A DNA stretch of 64,000 nt from Lelliottia sp. WAP21 (GTDB lineage: Bacteria > Pseudomonadota > Gammaproteobacteria > Enterobacterales > Enterobacteriaceae): the NCBI RefSeq assembly GCF_020532665.2, contig NZ_JAIWPG020000002.1:62001-126000 (forward strand). The letters run 5' to 3'. The notes under the pieces are model-generated. The model did not search any database. It had not been told where the DNA came from and was given only the letters and a program-made list of their open reading frames with translations. Of the stretch, positions 29,323-38,682 are shown piece by piece (position 1 is the first letter of the stretch; each line of letters begins with the position of its first letter). Made by a program: the position numbers and the translations under genes.

Positions 29323-29532
29323 TTATTTAGTCAGTTCTGCGGTCATATGCACACGGTTGTTGAACTGAGCGCTGGTGATTTTGTAGGACGCACCCTGTTC
29401 TGCAGCCTGAGCGGCAATTTTGGCTTCTGCGCGGTCAAGCGTTGAAGCGGTCGCACTTAAGCTTTGTGCGAAAGAACCGAAAGAGATCAGAGAGAGAGCA
29501 GCAACTGCAACGAAAGTTTTGATGGTTTTCAT
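29323..29532 (-). CDS. DUF1471 (YdgH/BhsA/McbA-type) small periplasmic protein
   Basis: The 69-residue product starts at 29532 (MKTIKTFVAVAALSLISFGSFAQS) behind AAGGA. The signal peptide ends near SFAQS, and the mature ~47 residues (ATASTLDRAEAKIAAQAAEQGASYKITSAQFNNRVHMTAELTK) have the alpha-beta pattern of DUF1471. E. coli relatives such as BhsA and McbA are stress-induced periplasmic proteins affecting biofilm. The exact member cannot be named. It is absent at this position in the E. coli map (between purE and lpxH). Confidence 0.8.
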   Translation of the reverse strand: MKTIKTFVAVAALSLISFGSFAQSLSATASTLDRAEAKIAAQAAEQGASYKITSAQFNNRVHMTAELTK

Positions 29533-29683
29533 GGTCGTATTCCTTAAGTGTTTTATCTGGAGTAGGGCGTGTCGCCCTGATGTGATAAATAATAGACCGA
29601 CCATCAGTTGATTAAAATCGAAACAATTTGCGGAACTTGTTCAAATAATATGAACTAAAGGTGAGGGGGGGTAACGCGAAGGG

Positions 29684-30406
29684 TTAGAAAGGAAAGGCAA
29701 TCAGGTCTACGCCCTCTGGCGTGACTTTGACCATAGAACCTTCGTGATGCCATGCGCCGAGCACGACACGATGAGCGGGCTTGCCATTCGCGATAAGAGC
29801 ATGCACGTCCGGACGATGGGTGTGACCGTGAATAAGCCACTGCACCGCATGTTTTTCCATCATGTTGACCACCGCCAGCGGATTAACGTCCATGATAGTC
29901 ATCGATTTGCTGCTGTTTGCCGCTTTGCTGTTCGCACGCATTTTTGCCGCAATACGTTTACGGATAAAGAGCGGCAGCGCGAGGAAGAGCGTTTGGATCC
30001 AGGGCGTATGAACCTTTGCGCGAAACGCCAGATAGCCAGTATCGTCGGTGCAGAGCGTGTCACCATGCATGATCAGCACGTGACGACCATACAAATCGAG
30101 TACCTTTTCTTCCGGCAGCAAGATCATGCCGCTTTCCCGTGCAAAGCGTTTGCCGATGAGAAAATCGCGGTTACCGTGGATGAAATAGCAAGGAACACCC
30201 GTCTTCACCAGCGCGTGGATCGCGGCGGCTACTTCACGATGGAGCGGATTGGGATCGTCGTCGCCAATCCAGGCTTCAAACAAATCGCCCAGAATATACA
30301 ACGCATCAGCCGTGCGTGCTTCGCCCTGTAAAAAACGCAGAAAACCGGCGGTGATCGCCGGTTCTTCTGTTTGCAGATGCAGATCCGCAATAAAAAGTGT
30401 CGCCAC
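29684..30406 (-). CDS. lpxH: UDP-2,3-diacylglucosamine pyrophosphatase LpxH
   Basis: Peripheral membrane Mn-dependent phosphoesterase making lipid X in lipid A synthesis. Calcineurin-type motifs are all visible: [29 protein letters not shown] and IHGHTHRP. The start is not ATG. I chose the GTG at 30406 ([11 protein letters not shown]), giving 240 residues as in E. coli; the TTG one codon earlier abuts the ppiB stop. With no strong ribosome site, translation is probably coupled to ppiB, whose stop codon ends 3 nt before. Confidence 0.95.
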   Translation of the reverse strand: MATLFIADLHLQTEEPAITAGFLRFLQGEARTADALYILGDLFEAWIGDDDPNPLHREVAAAIHALVKTGVPCYFIHGNRDFLIGKRFARESGMILLPEEKVLDLYGRHVLIMHGDTLCTDDTGYLAFRAKVHTPWIQTLFLALPLFIRKRIAAKMRANSKAANSSKSMTIMDVNPLAVVNMMEKHAVQWLIHGHTHRPDVHALIANGKPAHRVVLGAWHHEGSMVKVTPEGVDLIAFPF

Positions 30407-30409
30407 CAA

Positions 30410-30904
30410 TTACTCGCTGACAGTCACGCTTGTAATGATAACGTCTTCTTTTGGAACGTCCTGATGCATACCGCTGCGGCCCGTAGAAACGCCTTTGATT
30501 TTCTCAACCACGTCCATACCTTCAACCACTTCTGCGAACACGCAGTAGCCCCAACCCTGCAGGCTTTCGCCGGAGAAGTTAAGGAAGTCGTTGTCAGCCA
30601 CGTTGATGAAGAACTGTGCAGTTGCAGAGTGAGGGGCCTGGGTACGCGCCATCGCCAGCGTGCCACGGGTGTTTTTCAGACCGTTGTTCGCTTCGTTTTT
30701 GATCGCTTCTTTGGTCTCTTTCTGGTGCATACCAGGTTCGAAACCGCCGCCCTGGATCATAAAGCCATTGATCACACGGTGGAAAATAGTGTTGTTGTAG
30801 AAACCTTCGCGGCAGTAGTCCAGGAAGTTTTTAACTGTTTCAGGCGCTTTGTCATCAAAGGTTTTGATGACGATATCGCCATGATTAGTGTGGAGAGTAA
30901 CCAT
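30410..30904 (-). CDS. ppiB: Cytosolic peptidyl-prolyl cis-trans isomerase B
   Basis: Cyclophilin-type prolyl isomerase without a signal peptide ([16 protein letters not shown]), 164 residues as in E. coli. The catalytic Arg lies in [18 protein letters not shown], and the [14 protein letters not shown] segment and the [15 protein letters not shown] helix are intact. It precedes lpxH in a tightly packed two-gene unit and is divergent from cysS. Confidence 0.97.
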   Translation of the reverse strand: MVTLHTNHGDIVIKTFDDKAPETVKNFLDYCREGFYNNTIFHRVINGFMIQGGGFEPGMHQKETKEAIKNEANNGLKNTRGTLAMARTQAPHSATAQFFINVADNDFLNFSGESLQGWGYCVFAEVVEGMDVVEKIKGVSTGRSGMHQDVPKEDVIITSVTVSE

Positions 30905-31078
30905 TTTTGCATCCTGTTCCGTTATTGTGGTACGTCGACCCTGGTTCGGGTCACATCTAGGGGCTTGTTATAGCATAACCTCCGGACGCGATCACCTTGC
31001 ATTGTGTGCTGCTTCGATGACGAATAATGGGTATGATAGTAAAGTTTCTATCCACACACGTCTCACATGGAATCTTCG

Positions 31079-32464
31079 ATGTTAAAAATCTTTAATACTA
31101 TGACGCGCCAAAAAGAGGAATTTAAACCTATCCATGCCGGGGAAGTCGGCATGTACGTGTGTGGTATCACGGTTTACGATCTCTGTCATATCGGCCATGG
31201 CCGCACCTTTGTTGCCTTCGACGTTGTGTCGCGCTACCTGCGCTTTTTGGGTTATAACCTGAAATATGTGCGCAATATCACCGACATTGACGACAAAATC
31301 ATTAAACGCGCAAATGAAAAAGGTGAAAGCTTTGTCGATTTGGTCGACAGAATGATCGTTGAAATGCACAAGGATTTTGACGCGCTGAATATCCTGCGTC
31401 CGGACAGCGAACCGCGTGCGACTCATCATATTCATGAAATTATTGATATCACGGCAACGCTTATCGAACGCGGCCACGCTTACGTAGCGGATAATGGCGA
31501 CGTGATGTTCTCCGTGCCAACCGACCCTGCGTACGGTCAGTTGTCCCGTCAGGATCTGGATCAGCTGCAGGCGGGGGCGCGCGTTGACGTGGTTGACGTG
31601 AAGCGTAACCCAATGGACTTCGTTCTGTGGAAGATGTCGAAAGCGGGCGAACCAAGCTGGCCTTCCCCGTGGGGCGAAGGGCGTCCTGGCTGGCACATTG
31701 AGTGTTCAGCGATGAACTGCAAACAGCTGGGCAACCATTTCGATATTCACGGCGGCGGCTCGGATCTGATGTTCCCGCACCACGAGAACGAAATCGCTCA
31801 GTCAACCTGTGCCCATGGCGGTGAGTACGTTAACTACTGGATGCACTCCGGTATGGTGATGGTTGACCGCGAGAAGATGTCGAAATCGCTGGATAACTTC
31901 TTCACTGTGCGGGATGTGCTGAAATATTACGACGCGGAGACCGTACGTTATTTCCTGATGTCCGGCCACTATCGCAGCCAGCTTAACTACAGCGAAGAGA
32001 ACCTTAAACAGGCGCGTTCTGCGCTGGAGCGTCTCTATATCGCGATTCGCGGCACGGATAAATCGGTTGCAGCGGCAGGCGGTGAGGCCTTCGAAGCGCG
32101 CTTCATCGAGGTGATGAACGACGATTTCAACACGCCGGAAGCCTATTCCGTTCTGTTTGATATGGCGCGTGAGATCAACCGTCTTAAAGTCGAAGATGTT
32201 GCCGCCGCGAATGCGCTGGCATCGCATCTGCGCAAGCTGGCTGCCGTACTGGGCCTGCTGGAGCAGGATCCTGAAGTGTTCCTGCAAAGTGGCGCACAAA
32301 CCGATGATGACGAAGTGGCTGAGATTGAAGCGCTGATCACGGCGCGTCTGGAAGCGCGTCAGGCCAAAGACTGGGCGGCGGCCGATGCGGCGCGTAATCG
32401 CCTGACCGAGATGGGCATTGTGCTGGAAGATGGCCCTCAGGGAACGATCTGGCGTCGTAAATAA
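31079..32464 (+). CDS. cysS: Cysteinyl-tRNA synthetase
   Basis: Class I aminoacyl-tRNA synthetase; 461 residues from ATG 31079 ([17 protein letters not shown]), the E. coli length. An in-frame ATG four codons upstream is not supported by homologues. Visible are the HIGH-type motif ([12 protein letters not shown]), the zinc ligands C28, C209, H234 and E238 regions ([29 protein letters not shown]), and KMSKS ([12 protein letters not shown]). A palindromic repeat block follows. Confidence 0.97.
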   Translation: MLKIFNTMTRQKEEFKPIHAGEVGMYVCGITVYDLCHIGHGRTFVAFDVVSRYLRFLGYNLKYVRNITDIDDKIIKRANEKGESFVDLVDRMIVEMHKDFDALNILRPDSEPRATHHIHEIIDITATLIERGHAYVADNGDVMFSVPTDPAYGQLSRQDLDQLQAGARVDVVDVKRNPMDFVLWKMSKAGEPSWPSPWGEGRPGWHIECSAMNCKQLGNHFDIHGGGSDLMFPHHENEIAQSTCAHGGEYVNYWMHSGMVMVDREKMSKSLDNFFTVRDVLKYYDAETVRYFLMSGHYRSQLNYSEENLKQARSALERLYIAIRGTDKSVAAAGGEAFEARFIEVMNDDFNTPEAYSVLFDMAREINRLKVEDVAAANALASHLRKLAAVLGLLEQDPEVFLQSGAQTDDDEVAEIEALITARLEARQAKDWAAADAARNRLTEMGIVLEDGPQGTIWRRK

Positions 32465-32465
32465 T

Positions 32466-32642
32466 TGCCCCTGACCCTCTCCCTCAGCGACGGCTGCTCC
32501 GATACTCCCTCTCCCTGTGGGAGGGCAGCTCTGACGATTCCCTCTCCTTAAGCGAGAGGGCTGCTCTAACCGCTCCCTCTCCTTAAGCGAGAGGGCTGCT
32601 CTAACCGCTCCCTCTCCCTGTGGGAGAGGGTTGGGGTGAGGG
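32466..32642. repeat. CCCTCTCCC palindrome block between cysS and ybcI
   Basis: Four or more copies of the CCCTCTCC core lie in 177 bp. Two of them form a 39-bp direct repeat with the centre TTAAGCGAGAGGGCTGCTC (about 32540-32610). The end carries the same edge as the 6-kb array, GGGAGAGGGTTGGGGTGAGGGCATCAG. The family is therefore dispersed and partly tandem. It lies between convergent genes. Confidence 0.8.
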
Positions 32643-32644
32643 CA

Positions 32645-33169
32645 TCAGCGCGCACGCTTCCACCACAACAGCCCCATTACAATCACCCCCGGCAGCCACA
32701 CCCACAGCAATTCAGAATAAATCACCTGATGCCCATAGGGCGTCATATACCGCGACAGCGCAAAAGGGGCCACCCTGATAACTTGCCAGGGCGCAAAGAA
32801 TCGTTCATCTGACCAGGGCCATAGCCAGCCCACTCCTTTTCCGCCTGTCGTTATCGAATCAAGCAAACTGTGCGACAGCAGCGACACCGTTAAAAACAGC
32901 CAGCAGCGGGTCAGGCTCGCCCGGAACCATCGCCGCCCAATCAGCACGCAAAGTATCGGCACCACAAAAGCAAAAAGCAGCGAATGGGTAAAGCCGCGAT
33001 GACCAAAGATATTCCCGTAGGCGACGCCGAACTTAAACGCCAGCACGTCGGCATCCGGCAGCATAGCGAGAACGATGCCCGCAAACAGCAGGCGAGGGGG
33101 AATCAGTTTGCTTCCCAGCCCTAATCCCAGGCAAAGGGGAACGGCGGCATGAGTAATAACGGTCGGCAT
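32645..33169 (-). CDS. ybcI: YdjM/YbcI-family inner-membrane protein
   Basis: Member of the LexA-regulated YdjM-type family, annotated as membrane-bound metal-dependent hydrolases. The start at 33169 (MPTVITHAAVPLCLGLGLG) has GGAG 7 nt upstream; an ATG two codons earlier is too close to that site. The 174 residues contain about four hydrophobic segments. The metal-type motifs THAAVP, MLPDADVLAF, GHRGFTHSLLFA and SHSLLDS are intact. The substrate is unknown. It is convergent with cysS. Confidence 0.9.
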   Translation of the reverse strand: MPTVITHAAVPLCLGLGLGSKLIPPRLLFAGIVLAMLPDADVLAFKFGVAYGNIFGHRGFTHSLLFAFVVPILCVLIGRRWFRASLTRCWLFLTVSLLSHSLLDSITTGGKGVGWLWPWSDERFFAPWQVIRVAPFALSRYMTPYGHQVIYSELLWVWLPGVIVMGLLWWKRAR

Positions 33170-33242
33170 GGTCATGCTCCAGGATAAATCAGGGGAATAT
33201 ACCAGTGAAAGCGCGTTGCGTGACCGGCGTGAAATTCTGAAT

Positions 33243-34259
33243 TTACGCCGATTCCCGCGCGATGAGTTGCCCCGAGAGGGTAATCCGCTGGATTTGCAGG
33301 TCTGGCTCTTTAAGCTTGCGCATCATCAATCCGGCCGCCTGGCGACCCGTCTCTTCGCTGGCCGAGGAGACATAGGTAAACGACGGTGAGGTGAGATTCA
33401 CGTGCAGCATGTCTTCAAAGCCCACCAGGGCGACCTGTTGCGTGAGGAAAACGTCTTTGCCCACCGTTCGGCCCACCTGATGAATGCCCGAGATGGAGCC
33501 AATCATCGCATCGGGAGAGTGACAGAGCAGGGCGGTGATGGTGTTATTCTTTTCCAGTAACTGACGCGTGGTAAAGCTGACGGCTTGCGTATCGTCGCTG
33601 CAGGACGGTGTCGACTCTTCACGGCTGACCAGCCCATATTGTTGCATTGCGCTGCGAAATCCCAGCAAACGCTGTTCGCGAATCAGGCAGCCTTCCTGAC
33701 CGCCCACATAAGCAATATTACGGTGCCCACGTTCAATCAAATACCGGGTCGCAAGGTTGGCAGCCTGGCGGTTGTCGCGCATAACCAGATTGCATTTGTC
33801 CTCCAGCAAGGACTGCGAGACCACGACCATTGGCAGCGGATTTTGACGGATTTTTTCCGGCAGATGCGGTGTCCGCGTGTCGGATGAAAGATAAATAACC
33901 CCGGCAACGCCCTGTTGTTTAAAGGACAGCAGGCAGCGCTCAAGATGTTCATGATCGTTGAGCGGCTGTCCGAGGAAGACCATAAAGCCTTGCTTTTCCA
34001 GCTCCAGTACAATGCTTGCCATCACTTTAATGGAGAAGCTGTCGCTGAAATCGCGCAGGATCAGGCCGATAAGATTGGAGGTGTTGGCGCGGAGATTGGC
34101 AGCGGCGACGTTATGAACATAGCCAAGCAGGTTGATGGCGGCGTGGACTTTCTCCGTCGTGGCTTCAGAGATTTTCCCTTTCTGGCGTAACACCAGCGAC
34201 ACGGTCGAAACCGAGACTCCCGCATGTTTTGCGACATCAATAATGCTGACTTTCTTCAA
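33243..34259 (-). CDS. LacI-family repressor, MalI-like
   Basis: 338-residue repressor. The N-terminal HTH (about 3-50) reads SIIDVAKHAGVSVSTVSLVLRQKGKISEATTEKV, with the SVSTVSLVL recognition helix and hinge typed like E. coli MalI. A periplasmic-binding-protein-like sugar domain follows. It lies 83 nt downstream of the PTS permease on the same strand, with a hairpin between, so it is partly read from the permease promoter. It probably represses that permease through the AACGTT palindrome at 35900-35915 (inference: the MalI operator has the same centre). The inducer is unknown. Confidence 0.85.
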   Translation of the reverse strand: MKKVSIIDVAKHAGVSVSTVSLVLRQKGKISEATTEKVHAAINLLGYVHNVAAANLRANTSNLIGLILRDFSDSFSIKVMASIVLELEKQGFMVFLGQPLNDHEHLERCLLSFKQQGVAGVIYLSSDTRTPHLPEKIRQNPLPMVVVSQSLLEDKCNLVMRDNRQAANLATRYLIERGHRNIAYVGGQEGCLIREQRLLGFRSAMQQYGLVSREESTPSCSDDTQAVSFTTRQLLEKNNTITALLCHSPDAMIGSISGIHQVGRTVGKDVFLTQQVALVGFEDMLHVNLTSPSFTYVSSASEETGRQAAGLMMRKLKEPDLQIQRITLSGQLIARESA

Positions 34260-34295
34260 AACCGCTCCCTGAAATTTACCGATTATCAGCCAGAT

Positions 34296-34330
34296 AAGAC
34301 ACGTCTCCCAGCGTACAGCAGACGTGTCTT
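34296..34330 (-). terminator. Hairpin between PTS gene and repressor gene
   Basis: An 11-bp perfect stem AAGACACGTCT / AGACGTGTCTT with a 13-nt loop starts 13 nt after the PTS stop on the minus strand. Only a short T stretch follows, so it may be a partial terminator that lowers repressor expression relative to the permease. Confidence 0.65.
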
Positions 34331-34342
34331 TCAGGCATCTTA

Positions 34343-35842
34343 TTATTTGCCGATCATGGTGGACATGGTCTGGGCGATAAACTGTGCTCTGGCACCGAAA
34401 ATCACCTGAATACCATTATCACCGACAAAGACAACACCGCGCGCGCCCAGCGCATTCAGCCCATCCTTGTTCACCGCCTCACTTTTAGCGACTTCCAGAC
34501 GCAGTCGGGTGATACAGGAGCCGACGGAGCTAATATTCTGTGCGCCGCCCAGCAGGCCGATTATATCGGTCGCGATTTCCGTGTCAGTTTTGTCATTTGC
34601 GCTTGCGGTCACTTCAGTGCGGCCTGGCGTTTTCACGTCGAAACGACGGATCACGAAGCGGAACGTGAAGTAGTAGATCAGCGCCATCGGGAGCCCGATG
34701 ATAATCGCATTCAGGAAGTTGGTCTGATACCCGTTGAAAGACGGCAGAATGCCGAATGACAGATAATCAATAAAGCCCGCAGAGAACGACTTGGCAATAT
34801 GCGCATGCATCAGATACATGGTCATGTAGGCCAGACCCGCCATGATGGCGTTAAAGACGTACAGAATCGGTGCTACAAAGATAAAGGTGAACTCAACCGG
34901 CTCGGTGATCCCCGTCAGGAAGCAGGTCAGGGCCGCAGAGAAGAGAATACCGGCAGCGATTTTTTTATTTTTGGTATGGGCTTCGTGATACATCGCCAGA
35001 CAAGCCGCAGGCAGTGCAAATAACATCAGCGGGAATTCCCCCTGCATGAACTTACCGGCGTTTTGGTAGGTGTCGCTGCTAAAGGATTTCACCCCTTCTT
35101 CCAGCATTTTGAACCAGATGGTCTGGTCACCATGAATCACCTGGCCTGCCTGGGTCGTGTAATCCCCGAAGGAGTACCAGAAAGAGGGATACCAGATGTG
35201 GTGCAGGCCCAGCGGGATCAGGGCACGTTCGACCAGACCAAAAATAAAGGTCGAGGCGGCCTGGTTATCGCCGTTCACTACCACGGACAGCGCATCAATT
35301 CCGGACTGAATATGCTGCCAGATATAAGGCAACAGCAAGCCGAGAAGGAATGACAGTAGCGCGGTGGCAATCGCGACAAAGCGTTTCCCCGAGAAGAAAC
35401 CGAGGAATTCTGGCAACTGCAGGGTATGGAAACGGTTGTAACACCAGGCGGCGAGAATACCGCAAATCAGACCGCCAAATACGCCCATTTGCAGCGTTGG
35501 GATCCCCACGACCATCGCGTATTTTCCGCCTTGCGACGCCATTTCGGGCGTAATGCTCAGCACCGTGCTGATGGTGATGTTTGTTACAAAGACCGACACC
35601 GCCGCTGACAACGCTGCAATCCCGGATTCAGATGCCAGACCCACCGCAGAACCGATGGCAAAAAGCATGGGCAGGTTGTCAAAAATAACCCCGCCCGCAT
35701 TCATCATCAGCGGCAGATGGAATTTATCGCCAAAGGCCAGTAACAGACCCGCAGCAGGCAACAGTGAAATTGGCAGCATCAGCGCGCGGCCAATCATCGA
35801 TAACTTCGACAACGATTTAACAAACCCTGATATCAGACCCAT
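34343..35842 (-). CDS. PTS system EIICB component, glucose/maltose family
   Basis: 499-residue sugar-specific permease. The EIIC domain (about 1-385) has ten or so membrane segments, the LHHIWYP segment and the substrate-site GITEPVEFTF motif. After a linker, the EIIB domain (about 420-499) has the phosphorylated Cys in GSCITRLRLEV. No EIIA domain is attached, so it must use a separate EIIA such as Crr. It resembles PtsG and MalX, but the loops differ and the sugar cannot be read from sequence. GGGGGA supports the start. The gene is inserted between ybcI and ybcJ relative to E. coli and is paired with the MalI-like repressor. Confidence 0.88.
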   Translation of the reverse strand: MGLISGFVKSLSKLSMIGRALMLPISLLPAAGLLLAFGDKFHLPLMMNAGGVIFDNLPMLFAIGSAVGLASESGIAALSAAVSVFVTNITISTVLSITPEMASQGGKYAMVVGIPTLQMGVFGGLICGILAAWCYNRFHTLQLPEFLGFFSGKRFVAIATALLSFLLGLLLPYIWQHIQSGIDALSVVVNGDNQAASTFIFGLVERALIPLGLHHIWYPSFWYSFGDYTTQAGQVIHGDQTIWFKMLEEGVKSFSSDTYQNAGKFMQGEFPLMLFALPAACLAMYHEAHTKNKKIAAGILFSAALTCFLTGITEPVEFTFIFVAPILYVFNAIMAGLAYMTMYLMHAHIAKSFSAGFIDYLSFGILPSFNGYQTNFLNAIIIGLPMALIYYFTFRFVIRRFDVKTPGRTEVTASANDKTDTEIATDIIGLLGGAQNISSVGSCITRLRLEVAKSEAVNKDGLNALGARGVVFVGDNGIQVIFGARAQFIAQTMSTMIGK

Positions 35843-35887
35843 GCTGATTTCCCCCGAGTAGCGCTTTTTTAGGCGCTGTTATTGTAA

Positions 35888-35915
35888 GTAGAACGTTTTA
35901 GTAGAACGTTCTACT
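35888..35915 (-). promoter_or_regulatory. Double AACGTT operator upstream of the PTS gene
   Basis: AGTAGAACGTTCTACT (35900-35915) is a perfect 16-bp palindrome. A second, half-matching site (AGTAGAACGTTTTA) is centred 13 bp away. The central CG dyad is typical of LacI-family operators and the AACGTT centre matches the MalI operator of E. coli. It lies about 60 nt before the start codon. Confidence 0.75.
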
Positions 35916-36067
35916 TATCGTGAGGAAAGCGTGAAAAACGTGCAACTTAATTTTCACATTTCAACAAACGAAATAGTGATTATTTGAAGTCGATCGATAA
36001 TTAACCGTGATAGATATGGGGGATTTGAGTCCCCTCACCGATGGGTGAGGGGAAGAGCGCAGTCGGC

Positions 36068-36280
36068 TCAGGCAGTGACGGTAATGCTGTGACCCTGGAA
36101 GGTCACGGTCTGTCCGGCAATAATTTTGCAGCGTTTGCGGATTTCGACCGCGCCATCGACTTTGACCAGGCCATCAGCGATGACGATCTTCGCCTGCGCG
36201 CCGCTTTCGCTCCAGCCTTCCAGTTTGAGCAGATCGCACAGTTCTACGTGCGGGTGTTTACCTAATGAAAATGTGTCCAT
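36068..36280 (-). CDS. ybcJ: S4-domain RNA-binding protein YbcJ
   Basis: 70-residue cytosolic S4-like protein; E. coli YbcJ binds RNA. The start at 36280 (MDTFSLGKHPHVELCDLLKLEGW) has an AGGA site about 9 nt upstream inside the folD end, and the ATG begins 1 nt after the folD stop. A start six codons earlier would overlap folD. The S4 core SGAQAKIVIADGLVKVDG is clear. It forms a folD-ybcJ unit on the minus strand. Confidence 0.93.
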   Translation of the reverse strand: MDTFSLGKHPHVELCDLLKLEGWSESGAQAKIVIADGLVKVDGAVEIRKRCKIIAGQTVTFQGHSITVTA

Positions 36281-36281
36281 C

Positions 36282-37148
36282 TTATGCTTCCTCTGCATCG
36301 TGGTATTCGACGCATGCCTGATAGGTATTCTGAATCAGAGTGGCAACGGTCATAGGACCGACGCCACCCGGTACGGGGGTGATATAAGACGCACGCGCTG
36401 CGGCGTCTTCGTACACCACATCACCCACCACTTTGCCGTTTTCCAGACGGTTAATGCCCACGTCCACCACGATCGCGCCCTCTTTAATCCACTCTCCCGG
36501 GATAAAGCCTGGCTTACCGACTGCCACGATCAGCAGATCGGCATTCTCGACGTGCTGGCGCAAATTTTTAGTAAAGCGGTGCGTAACGGTGGTCGTACAG
36601 CCTGCCAGCAACAGCTCCATGCTCATTGGGCGGCCAACAATGTTGGAGGCACCAATGACCACAGCGTTAAGGCCGTACGTGTCAATGCTGTAGCGCTCCA
36701 GCAGGGTCACAATCCCGCGTGGAGTACAGGGACGCAGGCGGGGAGCGCGCTGGCATAAACGGCCCACATTATACGGGTGGAAACCGTCAACGTCTTTATC
36801 GGGAGCGATGCGCTCCAGTACCTTCACGTTGTCGATGCCAGCAGGCAAAGGCAATTGCACCAGAATGCCGTCAATCACTTCGTCGGCATTCAGGGTGTCG
36901 ATCAGTTCCAGCAGCTCTGCTTCGCTGGTGGTTTCTGGCAAATCGTAAGAGCGGGAGATAAACCCCACTTCTTCACACGCTTTGCGCTTGCTGCCGACAT
37001 AAATCTGCGAGGCCGGGTTACTGCCAACCAGCACTACGGCTAACCCTGGGGCGCGTTTTCCAGCCGCTGTACGGGCCTTCACTTTTTCCGCGACCTCAGA
37101 GCGCACCTGCTGCGCAATCGTTTTACCGTCAATAATTTTTGCTGCCAT
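36282..37148 (-). CDS. folD: Bifunctional methylene-THF dehydrogenase / methenyl-THF cyclohydrolase
   Basis: Interconverts 5,10-methylene- and 10-formyl-tetrahydrofolate with NADP. The 288 residues equal E. coli FolD. Catalytic Tyr and Lys are in [16 protein letters not shown]; the Rossmann part has [18 protein letters not shown], and [12 protein letters not shown] closes the active site. It is divergent from the fim operon across a 318-bp gap. Confidence 0.97.
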   Translation of the reverse strand: MAAKIIDGKTIAQQVRSEVAEKVKARTAAGKRAPGLAVVLVGSNPASQIYVGSKRKACEEVGFISRSYDLPETTSEAELLELIDTLNADEVIDGILVQLPLPAGIDNVKVLERIAPDKDVDGFHPYNVGRLCQRAPRLRPCTPRGIVTLLERYSIDTYGLNAVVIGASNIVGRPMSMELLLAGCTTTVTHRFTKNLRQHVENADLLIVAVGKPGFIPGEWIKEGAIVVDVGINRLENGKVVGDVVYEDAAARASYITPVPGGVGPMTVATLIQNTYQACVEYHDAEEA

Positions 37149-37466
37149 CAGAGAGAAGATTCCGTCTGTAACGTTTGAAAGGGGGATTGCCTATATTTTG
37201 TCAGAAGCGAGGGCTGCTGTCAGTCACCCATTGCGAGATTTCGACGGCGTACCGTCAACCTGCGATAAAAACCCTGATTTCCATATGGCATTTTCTTAGG
37301 CGTAATTAGGATGTGACCTGGACGATTAACAGTGTTTTGACATATTTAAAAATAACATCCTGCGCTACTTTAGCCTCTCCGAAATAAGCCTTCAATGAGG
37401 CCATCGTTCGTCACTCTTATTCCCGACATGATCGGGAAGGGTATTTTACACTTTAAAGGAATAGAC
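37149..37466. promoter_or_regulatory. folD-fimA intergenic region
   Basis: This 318-bp gap holds no gene that I can support. It is AT-rich near 37290-37400 and must contain the folD and fimA promoters. A TTGACA hexamer at 37337-37342 is a candidate -35, but no well-spaced -10 is evident, as expected if FimZ activation is needed. I see no inverted-repeat pair of the fimS (phase-switch) type. Confidence 0.5.
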
Positions 37467-38027
37467 ATGAAAATCAGCAATATTGCTTCTATCGTTATTG
37501 CTTCCCTGGCCCTGGTCGCGGGTGCTGCACAGGCTGAAGATCCTACGCCGGTTTCTGTAAACGGTGGTAGCGTGCATTTTGAAGGTGAATTAGTTAACGC
37601 CGCTTGTTCAGTTAATACTAACTCTTCTCACCAGACGGTTACATTAGGCCAATATCGCACGGCGAAATTTACCAAAGTGGGTGATACCTCCTCCAATATT
37701 CCGTTCACTATCGAACTGAATGATTGCGATCCTGTGGTTGCAACCACCGCTTCTGTTGCCTTTACCGGCCAGATCGACGCCACCGATAAAACCTTGCTGG
37801 CTGTCACCTCAGGCAGCAACGATAACACCGCGAAAGGCGTTGGTATTGAAATCCTGGACAGCAAATCCGCCACCCTGACCCCAGATGGTGCGACCTTCTC
37901 TGCAACCAAAGCGCTGATCGAAGGGACAAACATCCTTAACTTCACCGCCCGCTACAAAGCCACGGCAGCCACCACTGAGCCAGGCAAGGCAAACGCAGAC
38001 GCAACCTTCGTGATGAAATACGAATAA
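37467..38027 (+). CDS. fimA: Type 1 fimbrial major subunit FimA
   Basis: Main pilin of the fimbrial rod. The ATG at 37467 ([25 protein letters not shown]) follows AAAGGA and gives 186 residues with a signal peptide. The subunit has the family's disulfide pair (NAACSV and LNDCDP), the donor-strand N-terminus [19 protein letters not shown] and the penultimate-Tyr end FVMKYE. It is closer to Salmonella FimA than to E. coli FimA or SfmA. It leads fimAICDHF and is followed by an attenuator-like hairpin, which would keep it the most abundant product. Confidence 0.93.
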   Translation: MKISNIASIVIASLALVAGAAQAEDPTPVSVNGGSVHFEGELVNAACSVNTNSSHQTVTLGQYRTAKFTKVGDTSSNIPFTIELNDCDPVVATTASVAFTGQIDATDKTLLAVTSGSNDNTAKGVGIEILDSKSATLTPDGATFSATKALIEGTNILNFTARYKATAATTEPGKANADATFVMKYE

Positions 38028-38049
38028 GCCTTTTGTCAGGGATGATCCC

Positions 38050-38072
38050 GGTCTCATGGAAGAGACCTTTTT
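38050..38072 (+). terminator. Attenuator-like terminator between fimA and fimI
   Basis: A GGTCTC / GAGACC stem with a 6-nt loop is followed by TTTTT, 22 nt after the fimA stop and before the fimI ribosome site. It has the form of a partial intrinsic terminator within an operon. Confidence 0.75.
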
Positions 38073-38093
38073 CAGGCGAACCGAGGATGATGG

Positions 38094-38639
38094 ATGACCA
38101 GCAAAGGGATGATCTTTCTCATGATGCTTGCCGTCGCCAAACCCGTCATCGCGCACAGCGTGATTGTGGATGGCGGGCAGGTCCATATCAAAGGCGAGCT
38201 GGTTAACGGCGGCTGTGCCGTTGCTCCTGAAAGCCAAAATATGCGCATTGAAATGGGGCAGTACCGCACGAATGCGTTTTCTGGCGTGGGCAGTTTCTCG
38301 ACGGTAAATGTGCCTTTCACGCTGCGGCTGGTGGAGTGCAGTACCGATGTCTCGGGCACGGTGGGCGTGATGTTTGAAGGGGCCACACCTGTTGAAGATC
38401 CACAGGTCTTTCTGGCCACCTCCCGGCCCGGTGAGAGTCCGATAAGCAGCGGCGTAGGGCTGGCGATTTTTGATCCGCAACAGCGTCAGATTATCCCCAA
38501 TGCCCCTGCCGTCAGTGTACTGCAGATTGACGATCGTGAATTAGCGTTTCACTTCAGCGCCCGTTACCGGGCTATTTCCGAGCACCTTGTACCAGGCAAT
38601 ATTCAGTCGGATGTCTGGTTTACGTTGATTTATCCATAA
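38094..38639 (+). CDS. fimI: Fimbrial protein FimI
   Basis: Minor pilin, 181 residues, with a short signal ([22 protein letters not shown]) and the fimbrial fold ([10 protein letters not shown] ... VECSTDVSG cysteine pair; end VWFTLIYP with penultimate Tyr). It is placed second in the operon like Salmonella fimI. FimI-type proteins are thought to stop rod growth or anchor the fimbria; that role is not visible in the sequence. GAGGATGATGG precedes the start. Confidence 0.88.
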   Translation: MTSKGMIFLMMLAVAKPVIAHSVIVDGGQVHIKGELVNGGCAVAPESQNMRIEMGQYRTNAFSGVGSFSTVNVPFTLRLVECSTDVSGTVGVMFEGATPVEDPQVFLATSRPGESPISSGVGLAIFDPQQRQIIPNAPAVSVLQIDDRELAFHFSARYRAISEHLVPGNIQSDVWFTLIYP

Positions 38640-38682
38640 CAGCGTACGCACCTGCGAATCGATAATAAAAGGTATTATTGTG

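Noticed and set aside
37149..37466. Invertible fimA promoter switch (fimS)
   Set aside because: No matching inverted repeats and no fimB/fimE-type recombinase nearby; the cluster is of the Salmonella type controlled by FimZ/FimY.
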